From: Hyaloperonospora brassicae
Lineage: Eukaryota > Oomycota > Peronosporomycetes > Peronosporales > Peronosporaceae
Assembly (NCBI GenBank): GCA_947650285.1
Contig: CANTFL010000108.1
Span: forward strand, 222,408-286,407
Length of the DNA stretch: 64,000 nucleotides
Direction of reading: 5' to 3'
Positions 49,265 to 59,469 of the stretch are shown piece by piece. Numbering within the stretch: the first letter of the stretch is position 1; each line of letters begins with the position of its first letter. The translations under genes and the position numbers were made by a program. Below the pieces are notes generated by a model. It was given only the letters and a program-made list of their open reading frames with translations, did not search any database and was not told the origin of the DNA.

Positions 49265-49665
49265 GTCGCAGACATTAGCTGTAATTCCACAAATACTGCA
49301 CGCGGTACGTGTTTGTCCGTGCCCCGAGGAAGCTAAGGAGAAGCTCACTCGATCTATAACGCGCCACCCAACGGATGGAAATATCCGTAAAGCCATGACG
49401 GTGCTGAAAGAAAAGTGGCAGAGCAGAAGATGGACGAGAAAATGCGCCAGGATGGCCGTCTGCTGCGTAAGCCCGAGGCAGGCAAGAGCAAAGCTGTTTC
49501 CAAGCAGCTTACGCTGCAGCTAAAAAACGCCTAAGTTCAGTAACTCGCTGTAGATTGTCACTGTTGTGCTTATTGGCATCGCATTGGCTCTCAATCAAAT
49601 TGTATTTGTGGAGTAGCGGAGGTGCTGAAGATGCTGCAGCAGCGCAACGTCCATTTGACGTCACC
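49265..49665 (+). pseudogene. Captured fragment of a gene for a tail-anchored protein
   Basis: The plus strand reads SSQTLAVIPQILHAVRVCPC, PEEAKEKLTRSITRHPTDGN, IRKAMTVLKEK. After one frame change it reads AERKVAEQKMDEKMRQDGRL, LRKPEAGKSKAVSKQLTLQL, KNA and a stop. After a further change it reads IVTVVLIGIALALNQIVFVE and a stop near 49,617. The last hydrophobic run is a membrane anchor. MULE-A carries the same segment inverted (3186-3590), where the anchor is joined in frame to the preceding Lys-rich helix. The original protein probably had a cytosolic helical region and a C-terminal anchor (as in SNARE-like or other tail-anchored proteins), but identity is not established. Confidence 0.5.
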
Positions 49666-49743
49666 CATTTAAAAGCTGAAATCCCTGTGAAACATAATGT
49701 ATTGTTTGGCGTATCTCAAAAGCTTGATTTGGCAGACACATGC

Positions 49744-50281
49744 TGTAGCGGAGCCACACAGCTCCTTAGATCAGAGGGAGACTTTACGCTCAATGAGCAA
49801 CTTTGGTAATACGAACCCGACTCAAATAGTCAACAGCTCCGAGAGCTAAGGTATGGTTCAAAGAACCCGACTTAAAGAGTCAACAAGATTAAAGAGATTA
49901 CGGTCCCTGTTCCAGGGGGACCAAACGATTCGAAGAATCGACGCACAAAGTGCTCAAGAGCAGCTACCTTTACAGACGTTGCTACTTCCTTACGATCGCA
50001 AGACTCCTCAGAGAGGCACGTGTCTTTTGTTGATCAAAATGGGAACTAATTTTATTTCTTCTTTTAACCTAAAAGAACACCTTAAAACAAAGTAATTAAC
50101 CTACTCACTAATGTTCTAAATAGACCTCTCAAAAGATCTCGTAATCAATGGTTGACAGACATCAGTCTTCAACAATTGACACTGTGTTCTAATAATGCTT
50201 TAAAGGGAATCCCATCCCTTGTGTGCACCACACCTATTGTCGACTACCAATCGACGTGCAACCCCGTTATGTGTAACGACA
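49744..50281 (-). repeat. Gypsy-1 3' LTR (left)
   Basis: It begins TGTAGCGGAGCCACA and ends ...GTTATGTGTAACGACA on the plus strand. The next bases CATGCCA happen to equal the sequence outside the other LTR, so the shared block extends to 50,288. The end at 50,281 is chosen because it gives matching target duplications and a CA end. Confidence 0.85.
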
Positions 50282-50384
50282 CATGCCAGACTGACGTTAC
50301 GACAAAATGTAACTCGAATTCTTTCCTCGTAGAAGACGGTGTGTGCGCCCTTCAACCTTCACGATTGACAAAACACAAAACACC

Positions 50385-51714
50385 ATGGCATCGCCACCTA
50401 ATGAGGTCTTGACTCTCTCATCCTACCTCGGTGTTGATGTAGAGGTGGATTATGGTAGCGATACCGATATCCATGTTTAAGAGAGGACAATGCCCGACTC
50501 ACCAGTGCAATAGGCGCCATCTCATACTGCACGTAACCCATTTGCTGAGCGTGGTGAGGCCAACGCGCCATCGGCGCCGCATCTATCACTTATTGTGGGC
50601 AATGTCATCACAACCAATCCGCTCGATGAGCAACAGCAGTTGGCTATACAACGAGAGTAGAGCGTTCAGTGCCGTGTGAATCTTGCTGCAACACTAAAGG
50701 GTGTCGTGGCTATATGTTCACCATACTCAATGTAAATGAGCGTATCCGTCAAACGACAGGTCGTTCTTTGGCAACGTGGGCCATTGTCGCTGAGACAACA
50801 TCTTCTGATGAGGTGGTGAGTCGACAGGTACTTCGCGAGAGGTACCTGCAACCTCACTTGACGACTCAGAGTCAATACAAGTTGCGACTTGACATGCAAG
50901 CACGGGGTGCACCGGTTTGTTCGATGAAGATTATACCCATCCGAGTATTTGCAGGAGAATCTCAGGAGGAATAGGACAACGCGTTTGTTCGCTGGGTGCA
51001 TCGGAAACGACACCTAAGCAGCGTGTTAGCTCGCAGATCAAGTGCCGATGTGGCAGATGTTCGTCTAGAACGAAAGCTTCGGTATGATTACGCCAAGCTT
51101 TAGGCCAGAGGCCAGTTGCGAATTCGCACACGCTATGCTCCGGCTATGCCTTTTGATATGAATGTTGATCAAGCGGTGCCCAACAAAACACCTGCCTCCA
51201 CCACTATTGGTGAGAAGCGCTCTTGGTCGAGGGATGACCCCTGCCACGATGTTCAAAATAATTAACGGCGTATGGGCAATCCTGCCGAAGGGGTGTCTCG
51301 AACTCCCACGAGTTCTCCAACTCCGGGTACCCTCGCCACTTCACCGGACACTCTTGTTGACCTGACAAAGACGTCGTTTTATAGGTCGTTACACATGGAA
51401 GTGTCGATTTCCTTGCTCATCGAGCAGCGTCGAAGGTGGTCGGCAAACCGAAGGAGGAGCATAAAAAGGTGCTTCTCGAGCTGAGTCGTATCCGTGAGAC
51501 ATTGGGTAAGACCCAGAGTGCGTAAGACGCAATGCAAGCCCGTGTTGAGGTGTTGGAGCTGAGCTAAGCCCGTGTCCAGGCGTTGGTGTAGGGCCTAGCC
51601 CGGATGTAGGCTCAGCTTGATCGCCTGAAAAGGATTCAGTAACTGATGGCAAGGCTAACCGACGCGGCACTAGCGCCTCTAAGTTCACGTGGTACGGATC
51701 TCGATACGGCTTAA
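50385..51714 (+). pseudogene. Antisense gene remnant of Gypsy-1 (acidic N-terminus, coiled-coil C-terminus)
   Basis: It runs opposite to gag-pol between the pol end and the 3' LTR. From ATG 50,385: MASPPNEVLTLSSYLGVDVE, VDYGSDTDIHV (acidic, Ser/Asp-rich), then NPFAERGEANAPSAPHLSLI. Frame 2 covers ~50,735-51,430 (AIVAETTSSDEVVSRQVLRE, RYLQPHLTTQSQYKLRLDMQ, DNAFVRWVHRKRHLSSVLAR). Then frame 1 has heptad-like helices (EEHKKVLLELSRIRETLGKT, DAMQARVEVLELS, AQLDRLKRIQ). Eleven premature stops are TAA or TAG and none TGA (50,478, 50,511, 50,658, 50,972, 51,101, 51,263, 51,523, 51,565, 51,589, 51,607, 51,640). The frame closes at 51,712-51,714. The tail overlaps the pol 3' end antiparallel. A gene of the same layout lies in Gypsy-2. 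Function unknown. Confidence 0.6.
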
Positions 51715-51985
51715 TCAAGCCCACGTAGAACACAGGGTGTGTGCGCAGTATGCGCGGAAGGTTGATCGTATACGCAACTCTTTTCTTGGCGACGACCGTA
51801 AATGGTCCAATGAAGCGCGGACGCAACTTTGTCTTTAAGACGGCGGACACTACATTTGTAGGTAGGTTTTTTAGCATAATGTAAAACTTTGTCTCCGACC
51901 TCATAACGTTCAATACAACCTCTGCCTTTAGCATCAGCTTTTTCCTTCTGCTTGTCTTGGCTATCAGCCAGTGCGTCACGCACAT
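51389..51985 (-). pseudogene. Gypsy-1 pol C-terminus (SH3/chromo-like tail)
   Basis: The reading ADSQDKQKEKADAKGRGC, ERYEVGDKVLHYAKKPTYKC, then after a frame change LRPRFIGPFTVVAKKRVAYT, INLPRILRTHPVFYVGLIKP is the DNA-binding domain that follows the integrase core in Ty3/gypsy elements. Stops upstream at 52,026-52,028 (TAG) and 51,996-51,998 (TAA) replace positions where the family has Gln. The tail beyond YRDPYHV is low-complexity and overlaps the antisense gene. Confidence 0.75.
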
Positions 51986-52029
51986 GTCGTAAGACTTATA
52001 ATTGCGTTGCGAGAAATTCGCTTATCTAT

Positions 52030-52725
52030 TTTTGAACAGTAGCAGAAACGATATTAGCAAGACGATCGGCAACTCCTCTCCCATCAAGCCCTGTCCCACG
52101 CAGTGGTCGCGTTAACGGAACGCGAGGGGTGTGAGAACATTCACAATAAACGGCGAGTAGCCGGTGGAAGCATGCACGGCGTTATTTAACGCAAAATCAA
52201 CGACAGGGAGCATAGAACTGCAACACTTAGGAGTTTCAGCTCAAATACTACGCAAGGTGTCACCGATGATGCGAGTCACTCGCTCTATTTGACCATCAGT
52301 CTGCAAATGATCTGCTGTGGCCATATCCAATCGTGTGCCGAGCACCTTAAAGATGGATTTCCAAAACTTCCTAGTGAAGCAAGGATCTCTATCAGATAAA
52401 GTTTTCAACGGCAAACCGTGTTGTCGAAACGCGCAATCGATAAACAGCGTCGCTGTACCTTCACCATCAAGGATATCCGGCACCGCCCCCAAAAATGAGC
52501 CATCTTGCTCAAACCGTCAATAAAGACCACAATACCCGTATTGCCATACGAATCCTTCGGTAATCCGAACATTAAATCCATGATGATGAACTCCCAGCAC
52601 CTTTTGTGTAAAGGCAAACTAGCCAGCGGCGCGGCCGCGTGAGGTAAGGGTTTCACCCATTGCCACGTTTCACACGTACGCACATATGTGCTCACCCATT
52701 TTATAGTTTGGGCCACCAATAGCAT
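52030..52725 (-). pseudogene. Gypsy-1 integrase core
   Basis: The zinc-binding segment begins upstream (52,701-52,820: LSGHLGREKTYGYVIKCYWW). The core reads FIIMDLMFGLPKDSYGNTGI (first Asp), then after a frame change PLKTLSDRDPCFTRKFWKSI (second Asp) and TADHLQTDGQIERVTRIIGD (Glu). A TGA at 52,241-52,243 and further changes break the rest (VVDFALNNAVHASTGYSPF can be read just downstream). Integrase would insert the cDNA into the genome. Confidence 0.8.
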
Positions 52726-54629
52726 TTAATAACGTAGCCGTAGGTCTTTTCTCGACCGAGATGACCACTCAACGCAGTATCATGTGCCTCATAGAGGATC
52801 CGATACTTCAACTCCTCATCATGAGGGACAACGATGCGAGAGGTATCCTCCACTTCCGTGCTATGGAACAACAGGACTTGATCGATGGAATATCGATGTA
52901 GTCTCGCACGTAATCGTGCCGACAATTCTACGTCCGAGTCCTTAAACTCCTCGCTCCCCAGAGCACGTAGCAGAGCTACACAGTGTTCATCCTTGGCATA
53001 TGCCGTACGGATTAGGTCAGTGACCGACGACGACAGAGTCACAACATGAGCAAGCATAGAGTCAAGCCTGCGTGACAACGCATCAGCCAAAGCATTCTGC
53101 CTGCCCGGCTTATACTTCACCTCGAAGTTGTACTCGGCAAAGAAGGAAAGCCAAAGATCCATTCTCTGAGAGAGGTAAGGCGACTGGGTCGCAGTACGTA
53201 GTGACGCATGATCTGTATAGATTACAAACGGCTTAGAGCCAAGAAGATGAACTCTGAATTTGACGAGAGCATACTTCATTGCAAGTAGCTCTTTGTCATG
53301 AACAAAATAGTTCATTTTTGCAGCCTTCAGCTGCCGGGACTCAAACTCAATGACGCATTCCCGTCTATCAGAATCTGTCTGTAACAGGGCGCTGCCTATG
53401 GCAAAGTCAGATGCGTCACAGAAGACACTGAAAGATCCATCAGGATCAGGCAAAGCCAAGATTGGCGCATGAAAGAGACTATCCTTTACAGCTTAAAAAG
53501 CATCATGCTTGGTACTAGTCCAGCACCATTTCACATCCTTTTTAAATAGATTGGATACTGGTCGAGCCATATCTGCGTAATTCGCACTGTACTTGTGCAA
53601 GTAATTGGCAAGGCCAAGCTACTTACGTAAGTCCTTTTGGTTCTTTGGAACGGGCCAATCAACTATGGCTTTTAAACATAGCGGGATTCGCTCTAAGGAC
53701 TCGCTTACCAATAAAATACCCTAAAAAGGAATCTCTTCTGCACCAAAGATGCACTTAGACGCGTTAGCGTACAACTTATTCGTGCGCATGCACTCGAGTA
53801 CCGCTCGTAAATGGTTGATGTGATTGTCCACTTCTGACCGACCGTACATAGAACGAATTTGGACAAAGATGTCATCAAAGTACGTCTGTGCATATCCTCG
53901 GTGAGGTCTGAACAATTGTGTCGCATAACGATTGAATGTAGCCGGGGCATTTGATATTACTTGTGGCATAACAAGCCACTTCCAGAGCATACCGCTTGGA
54001 GTGCTGAACGCTGTCAGCGGAATATCGCTTTCTCGCATGAGAAGCTGATAATAACCATCGACTAAGTCGAGCGCACTGTACATTGTACATCCCACCATAT
54101 TGTTCTGAAGAACATCCTTCCTCGGAATTGGTGTCTGATACTGGATGGTGGCCGCATTAAGCCTTTTGTAAGCATGAACAATGCGCCACTTTCCATTGGG
54201 CTTTCGGACACAAAATGTGGGCGTGGAATGAGGAGATTTTCTCTCACGAAACATGCCCGCTGCGTGCTTTGCACGAAAGAAGTCTTCAATGAAGACGCAC
54301 TGTTCCTTCGGTAAAGGCCACTGCCGTGTTACGCAGTATTTAGTTCCAGGAACCAAGTCAATTTCATGACGTACACCTCTATCGGGAGGTAAAACGGACG
54401 GTGGGTTGTGACACACCACGCCTTGAAACTCCTTTACCAAAGGATAGAACGGATCAAGAGGATCCTTAAGGATCGAAGATCCACTACGGGCATCCAATGC
54501 CGCCTTTGTGTCCTCATGGACATATTTGTCGAATAACGAGGATGAGTTCAACTCAATATCCGGCCGAATGGCCACTAAATTAATTAATTCTACTGCCTGT
54601 AAGGCTTGGCTAAATTGTCCGTCGTACAT
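52701..54629 (-). pseudogene. Gypsy-1 reverse transcriptase and RNase H
   Basis: From ATG 54,629: the RT domain has VRKPNGKWRIVHAYKRLNAA, YSALDLVDGYYQLLMRESDI (first catalytic Asp) and YFDDIFVQ at residues 250-253 and after (catalytic Asp pair). TAG at ~53,721 follows EEIPF. The same frame continues through TAG 53,619-53,621 (before LGLANYLHKYSANYADMARP) and TAA 53,493-53,495. RNase H is in 53,459-52,701: SVFCDASDFAIGSALLQ, VHDKELLAMKYALVKFR, FVIYTDHASLRTATQSPYLS, PGRQNALADALSRR. No frameshift is needed across RT-RNase H, only three stops. The role is copying element RNA into DNA. Confidence 0.9.
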
Positions 54630-54799
54630 TCGTCTAGATCAAAGATAGTATCCAAGGATAGAAGAGTCTCAAGACTAATATTGCAATCAATCTGGCCAGT
54701 CAATCCATTGACAAAAGTACATAGTCTATTATTACTATTATCACTTCGTGACTTCTTAGACGTTGGGTGCGTACCAGTTGCCACCCTACGCTGGGATTT

Positions 54800-55500
54800 T
54801 TTCCTCAAATAAACCTTACGTCTTCGAGAAACCGGGACAGTAGGTCCCTGTGTTTGCTTTTTATTTTATCACGCCCTATACGAAAGCTCATGTCTTTAAC
54901 GACATCTGGTGAAGTGTTGCGTAACTTGAACACGTCACCCAGTAGATTTACACGTACCACTTCACGTACAGCATCCAAGCCCAGCCCTAAACACTCTGGC
55001 TTCTCGCCATCAATATCATTACCGACATTCAGTGAGGTGCCACCTCGTCCGCCCTCACTCGGTGGAATTTTACGTGCCCACCCCACGTACAGCATCAGGG
55101 CCTAGTCCTGAACGCTATGGCTTCTCACCATCAATGTCATTACCGACATTCAGTGAGGTGCCACCTCGTCCGCCCTCACTCGGTGGAATTTCACGTGCCA
55201 CCCCACTCACATCAGGGGAATTACATTCTTGATGCCTCGGCATTAGGCCAACCAAGCCTGCAGCATGCAGTGACTCAGTATCACAACAAGTATCACTCAA
55301 CGGAGTATAACTCCCCTCACATACGGTGAAAGAGCTCAGATCAATATGGATGTCATTGACATTGGAATTAATTAACTCTGACATACCAATGTCAAGAACA
55401 TTGACATCGCTCGTCAATGGCTTGCGCCAATAGCGCTATTGTTACCTAACAAAGGTGGGTTTATGACTCTCTAAAGCGTCGCTAGGAACATTGCGCGTGG
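54800..55500 (-). pseudogene. Gypsy-1 protease-RT linker with a 120-bp tandem duplication
   Basis: Minus frames 55,417-55,115 and 55,095-54,805 both contain IPPSEGGRGGTSLNVGNDID followed by GEKP. The DNA from about 54,963 and 55,083 is a direct repeat with period 120 bp (40 codons). It lies between the protease and RT, where these elements have a poorly conserved spacer. Confidence 0.7.
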
Positions 55501-55606
55501 CGCCTAAGGTGTTAGACCTCCAATCGATACATGTCTCATGGCGTTCAAATTAAGCCCTACCTAGGATGATATCATATCTCGAATCCAAATCGAGGACAAG
55601 ACAGCG

Positions 55607-55930
55607 TTAAATGCTGTCAAAGGTTAAAAGCTTCACACTTAAGTTCACCGGAACTTTCGGCACCGTGACGCGACTACCAGTCGCTAAAAGAACGGTGATC
55701 GAAGCAATCTCATGCACTTTGAGCGCTTCAGCGTATCGCTGACTTCCCTCAAGGAAACGACGTCGAGCATAGTTGCATGACGCTCCGGAGTCGATTAGGA
55801 CCGACCAATTCTTCTCAAAGCCTCCAGCTTTCGCCTCGGCGACTAAGAATCCAGGCTTGTATCCACGCTCTGTGCTGGTGAGCACAGATCTCGGTGGGGC
55901 TAAGCCCTGTTTCACTCTACCTCGTAAAGA
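55607..55930 (-). pseudogene. Gypsy-1 aspartic protease
   Basis: The motif VLIDSGASCNYARR provides the catalytic Asp of retropepsins, followed about 45 residues later by ITVLLATGSRVTVPKVPVNL. It cleaves the polyprotein. It is in a different frame from the gag remnant upstream. Confidence 0.8.
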
Positions 55931-56034
55931 AGCAACAGAACTCAGTTCTACCCCAGTAGGGCGCTCCGCACCTACTGGGTTTCGACGTTTCCCCGTGCCA
56001 TACCAGTTTTCCGGTTGTGGCTGGGGTTTCGACT

Positions 56035-56900
56035 CATAGGAGTCGGTTGTTGCTTACGCAAAGGACAAGTGGGACGCAAGGGTAAATTGCTTCCGTACAT
56101 ATATCAGCGTCTCACTCCCGGTCGTTGCTCTTCAACATGAAGCTCCGCTTCACCTTCATCATCAGCATGGCTAAGATCCATCGGTTCTGACTTACAGTAA
56201 GCCTAGGTGCTCGCAGAGGTTGCCCTCGCAAATCTTGGGCTGTACTATTTCTAAAAAAGTCTGGCCGACTTAAAGTTGTGCTCAGAATTCTGAGCGATGA
56301 TAACTGCCTCCTCAAAAATAGAAGGATGGAACCGAAACAACTCGGTCCTGGCAACGCCATTACGAAGACCTCTCATAAAGACAGTCACATCGACTGTCTC
56401 AGGAAGAGGGTCAAACTGCATAGCAGCTATAAGATTTCTAAACTCTTGGACATATTCCGTTAACTCATTCTTACCCTGACGGTTAGCCAAGAAGCGTGAT
56501 CGCACGCAATAACCCTGGTTGGGCGGAGAGAAAACTAGCAAAAGGTCTAACTTGAGTGAATCCCATTTGGTAAAACGCCAAGTCGATCGACGTACCACAC
56601 GTCAGAGCATACTCTCTAGCTCTTCCATGGAGCTTAAGAATAGCCAGCGAGACTTGCTAGTACTCCAGTGAGATAAGGCCAGAGCTCATGGCCATCTCAA
56701 TCTCACGGATCCAGAGGGTCAAGGTTTCCCCCTCCTTCTTGGAGTAATATTTAACGTCCACCTGAAGGTGACGAGGCTTAGCCCCTTCTGGTGGCATCGC
56801 CACGTAGCGTGTCGGTATGGCCGATGCCACCTGGTTTTGAATCTGCCCTAGAAGGGCCTTCCGTACAGCATGAAGGTGTCGACTTGTGTAATGAGCACAT
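56035..56900 (-). pseudogene. Gypsy-1 gag
   Basis: The frame QIQNQVASAIPTRYVAMPPE, GETLTLWIREIEMAMSSGLI leads, past TAG 56,657-56,659, to QVSLAILKLHGRAREYALTC. After a frame change it gives NELTEYVQEFRNLIAAMQFD, TVDVTVFMRGLRNGVARTEL and FRFHPSIFEEAVIIAQNSEH, the typical capsid-like gag segment. Near 56,060 the nucleocapsid zinc knuckle is degraded to YMYGSNLPLRPTCPLRKQQ, where only the last Cys of the expected CCHC remains. Confidence 0.8.
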
Positions 56901-57064
56901 CGGGACCTTGTGCAGCTAGAAACGCTTCATACTCTGGGCCTACGGCCCGGTGAGCTTCTCAAGCGCGACCTTTTGTGCTTCGGAGAGAAGTGTGAATTGA
57001 TACATCCTCACAGAGAATCAGTCGTTACCGACTCAGGCGTAGATTATTTACGAGTGCTACCAAG

Positions 57065-57602
57065 TGTAGTGGAGCTACAGAGCTCCTTAAGTCAGAGGGA
57101 GACTTAACGCTCAATGAGCAACTTTGGTAATACGAACCCGACTCAAATAGTCAACAGCTCCGAGAGCTAAGGTATGGTTCAAAGAACCCGACTTAAAGAG
57201 TCAACAAGATTAAAGAGATTACGGTCCCTGTTCCAGGGGGACCAAACGATTCGAAGAATCGACGCACAAAGTGCTCAAGAGCAGCTACCTTTACAGGCGT
57301 TGCTACTTCCTTACGATCGCAAGACGCCTCAGAGAGGCACGTGTCTTTTGTTGATCAAAATGGGAACTAATTTTATTTCTTCTTTTAACCTAAAAGAACA
57401 CCTTAAAACAAAGTAATTAACCTACTCACTAATGTTCTAAATAGACCTCTCAAAAGATCTCGTAATCAATGGTTGACAGACATCAGTCTTCAACAATTGA
57501 CACTGTGTTCTAATACTGCTTTAAAGGGAATCCCATTCCTTGTGTGCACCACACCTATTTTCGACTACCAATCGACGTGCAACCCCGTTTTGTGTAACGA
57601 CA
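57065..57602 (-). repeat. Gypsy-1 5' LTR (right)
   Basis: It begins TGTAGTGGAGCTACA and ends ...TTTTGTGTAACGACA on the plus strand. It is the promoter-bearing LTR for minus-strand transcription. Confidence 0.85.
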
Positions 57603-57607
57603 CATGC

Positions 57608-58269
57608 CAAGTCCATGCATGTTGACATACGGCTTCATGTACCTCTCCCGACGTCACTCAAATCCGACAGTTGCGTGCAAAACGTCACCTATTGTGCCTC
57701 AATCGTCTATTCTTGCGAAAGACAGCGTTCCGTTGCGTGGTGCCCGTCGTCACAGGTCACACATCATAGTGGTGCATTGCATGAGGTTTCTCACTTGTCT
57801 CAACTTACGGCGAGCAACAAACGAACACTGAAGCTTGGCGTGGCAAACGGAAAAGAGACTCGAAATCGTCTCATAGCTCAGCAGCATAGTAGCCTCTTGC
57901 TGGCTTTAGGCAATTTTTACGTATTGCGGTTTCATGTCCATTGCATTGGCCCACCTTTCAGACCGTACTCTATCGACCCGTCCTCGCATTCGGTCTCGCG
58001 TATCTCCAACTCTTCGAAAAAATGCAGCACTACAGCTGCACGACCTCGCGGAAACGACTCAATTGCTACTTGCTCCACTGTGAGACCACTATTCGTACGA
58101 CGATTGATGTGTTTATTCTCTAGGCGAGGGTCATGTTGATGTATTGACCGGCCACGGAAGACGGCTGATGTCTGGCTTTAGTTTCATCTTTCAGTGCGCG
58201 ACGTGGTTTGTCATAAGTGTCTGGGTTCAAATATCTCCAGCGTTGCCACAGTTGAGGTTTCGTGCGGCC
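57608..58269. other. MULE-B interior, no recognisable domain
   Basis: Plus frames of up to 199 codons cross this part, one of them starting inside the LTR, but none shows a domain and the frame choice is arbitrary. It directly follows the 3' end of the Myb-like pseudogene on the other strand and may be its 3' region. Confidence 0.3.
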
Positions 58270-59142
58270 ACTTAGCTCAGCAGCAAGCTGCGGCTAGAGT
58301 CTGGGCGACTTGATGCCTTACTCGCGTCATTTTGTAAGAATGAGCCATCTTTATGCTCGGTGAACTTACGGGACGACAAGTCCAGGTTGATGCACTTACC
58401 TAATCGGTCCCGAAACGCTGGCTGTGTTAGCTCGGGCACATTATGACAAATGTCGTTCCACGGCACTTGATCCTGATTAGACTCACTGCCTTTTGGCACG
58501 AATGCAAGAAGAGCGAGCAGCAGCCGTCGATCCTCACTCAGCGAAAACTTGCCTCACCAAAGACCTGGTGCAAGCGACAGCTGCCATCGATGGCGGATCT
58601 GCCCTGACACATGGCCTCCCATTAAATCTGCAACCACGTTCCACTGTTCGCCAAAGACCGGGAAAGCTTTACGCAGGATCTAATCTTCTTCAGTCGAAGG
58701 TTGGCCGCGTGATTCCCGCGTTCAGCGCTGTATCATACCGATCAAGACAATGAGCTGCTGATCTTCCTGGCACTAACATGAGCTTTGCTATCTCGTGCCA
58801 CTTCTTCACCAGTTTCTAGTCGTCTTGTCCCGCGGCCAACCGTCGAACCGCTATGTCTTTTTATTTCGTTCGCGCCTCGACCTGAAACGTCGGCGACTCG
58901 TGCAAGTCATACCACAATTTGCACGCAATACCCGAGCGTTCAATTGGAAAAAATTTCGACTTGCGCGCCTCCTGCCACGCGCGAAGTTTGTTCCATGCTA
59001 GCAAAAGTATCTCCACGTTAGCGGCGTGTGTCATGTAGAAATATTTGGCAAAGTCCGCGACCACTTTACGCTCTAAAGTCGTAATATCGTTGGGGTCTCG
59101 GCTGCAAACGACTCGTGACTGCGAGCACATAGAAACTCGCAT
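58270..59142 (-). pseudogene. Myb/SANT-repeat DNA-binding protein, captured in MULE-B
   Basis: From ATG 59,142 the minus strand has MRVSMCSQSRVVCSRDPNDI, a helical segment (FYMTHAANVEILLLAWNKLR) and, past a stop near 58,861, KKWHEIAKLMLVPGRSAAHC followed by LDRYDTAL (Myb repeat). Then come STEEDXILRKAFPVFGEQWN, VVADLMGGHVSGQIRHRWQL (second repeat) and GKFSLSEDRRLLLALLAFVP, PWNDICHNVPELTQPAFRDR, LGKCIN (third repeat). Each repeat has the spaced Trp and the RxRW or RDR ending typical of R-type Myb proteins such as the SNAPC4 class. In-frame stops TGA (before TRESRGQPS), TAG (in STEED) and TGA (before GKFSLSED) kill it. Such proteins bind promoter DNA; here it is a transposon passenger. Confidence 0.65.
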
Positions 59143-59299
59143 GTCGTTGCCACTGACGATGGTCAGATCTCGGAATCATACCATGAGATGGAATATTGTC
59201 TTTAGGACAGTAGAGATCCCGGCAGGCATTGCCTGTTTAAATACCGCCCTGGCCAAGATGGACTGATATAATCTAGCGCATGAGTGCATTTACCGTTTA

Positions 59300-59458
59300 A
59301 GATTGGGATATATCGAGCAGCAGTAAGTGACAACGTATCCAGCTCTTTCCACACCATATTATATGAAGTACTTTCTATCATTTCAGGAGGACGGGTGTAC
59401 CCGTAGCAAAAATGGGGTGTACACCAAGCAAAAGTGGGGTGTGCCCCTAGTCGTGGCC
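59300..59458 (-). repeat. MULE-B right terminal inverted repeat
   Basis: Reading inwards on the minus strand it starts GGCCACGACTAGGGGCACAC. Its C/A-rich motif is partly duplicated (GCAAAAATGGGGTGTACACC and GCAAAAGTGGGGTGTGCCCC in tandem on the plus strand). Confidence 0.75.
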
Positions 59459-59469
59459 AAATCTGTAAC

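Larger units (their letters stand above)
49744..57602 (-). mobile_element. Gypsy-1: complete Ty3/gypsy LTR retrotransposon
   Basis: Two 538-bp LTRs in direct orientation (49,744-50,281 and 57,065-57,602) differ at about a dozen positions by eye. The 5-bp duplication CATGC lies immediately outside (49,739-49,743 and 57,603-57,607). The element is transcribed on the minus strand: gag, protease, reverse transcriptase, RNase H, integrase, then 3' LTR (the left one). Beside the right LTR the minus strand reads TTGGTAGCACTC, a plausible tRNA primer-binding site. Coding regions carry several stops and frameshifts, so this copy cannot encode working proteins. A separate gene remnant runs on the opposite strand at 50,385-51,714. 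Confidence 0.9.
49167..59458. mobile_element. MULE-B: non-autonomous, gene-carrying MULE split by Gypsy-1
   Basis: The left end GGCCACGACTAGGGGCACAC is at 49,167; the right end ...CCCCTAGTCGTGGCC finishes at 59,458. The ends match those of MULE-A. Removing Gypsy-1 (49,744-57,602) and one copy of its target duplication leaves about 2.4 kb. That contains no transposase, a fragment of a tail-anchored-protein gene (49,265-49,665) and a Myb/SANT-like pseudogene (58,270-59,142). The 9-mers outside the ends, TAAACGGTA and AAATCTGTA, agree at 6 of 9 positions, which could be an eroded target duplication. Confidence 0.7.

Noticed and set aside
50385..51714. Alternative genetic code (TAA/TAG read as Gln)
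   Set aside because: The effector, the pogo fossil and pol use TAA/TAG as ordinary ends, oomycetes use the standard code, and frameshifts in the same gene show decay.
57540..58139. 199-codon plus-strand ORF
   Set aside because: It starts inside the Gypsy-1 LTR, crosses the insertion junction and shows no domain.
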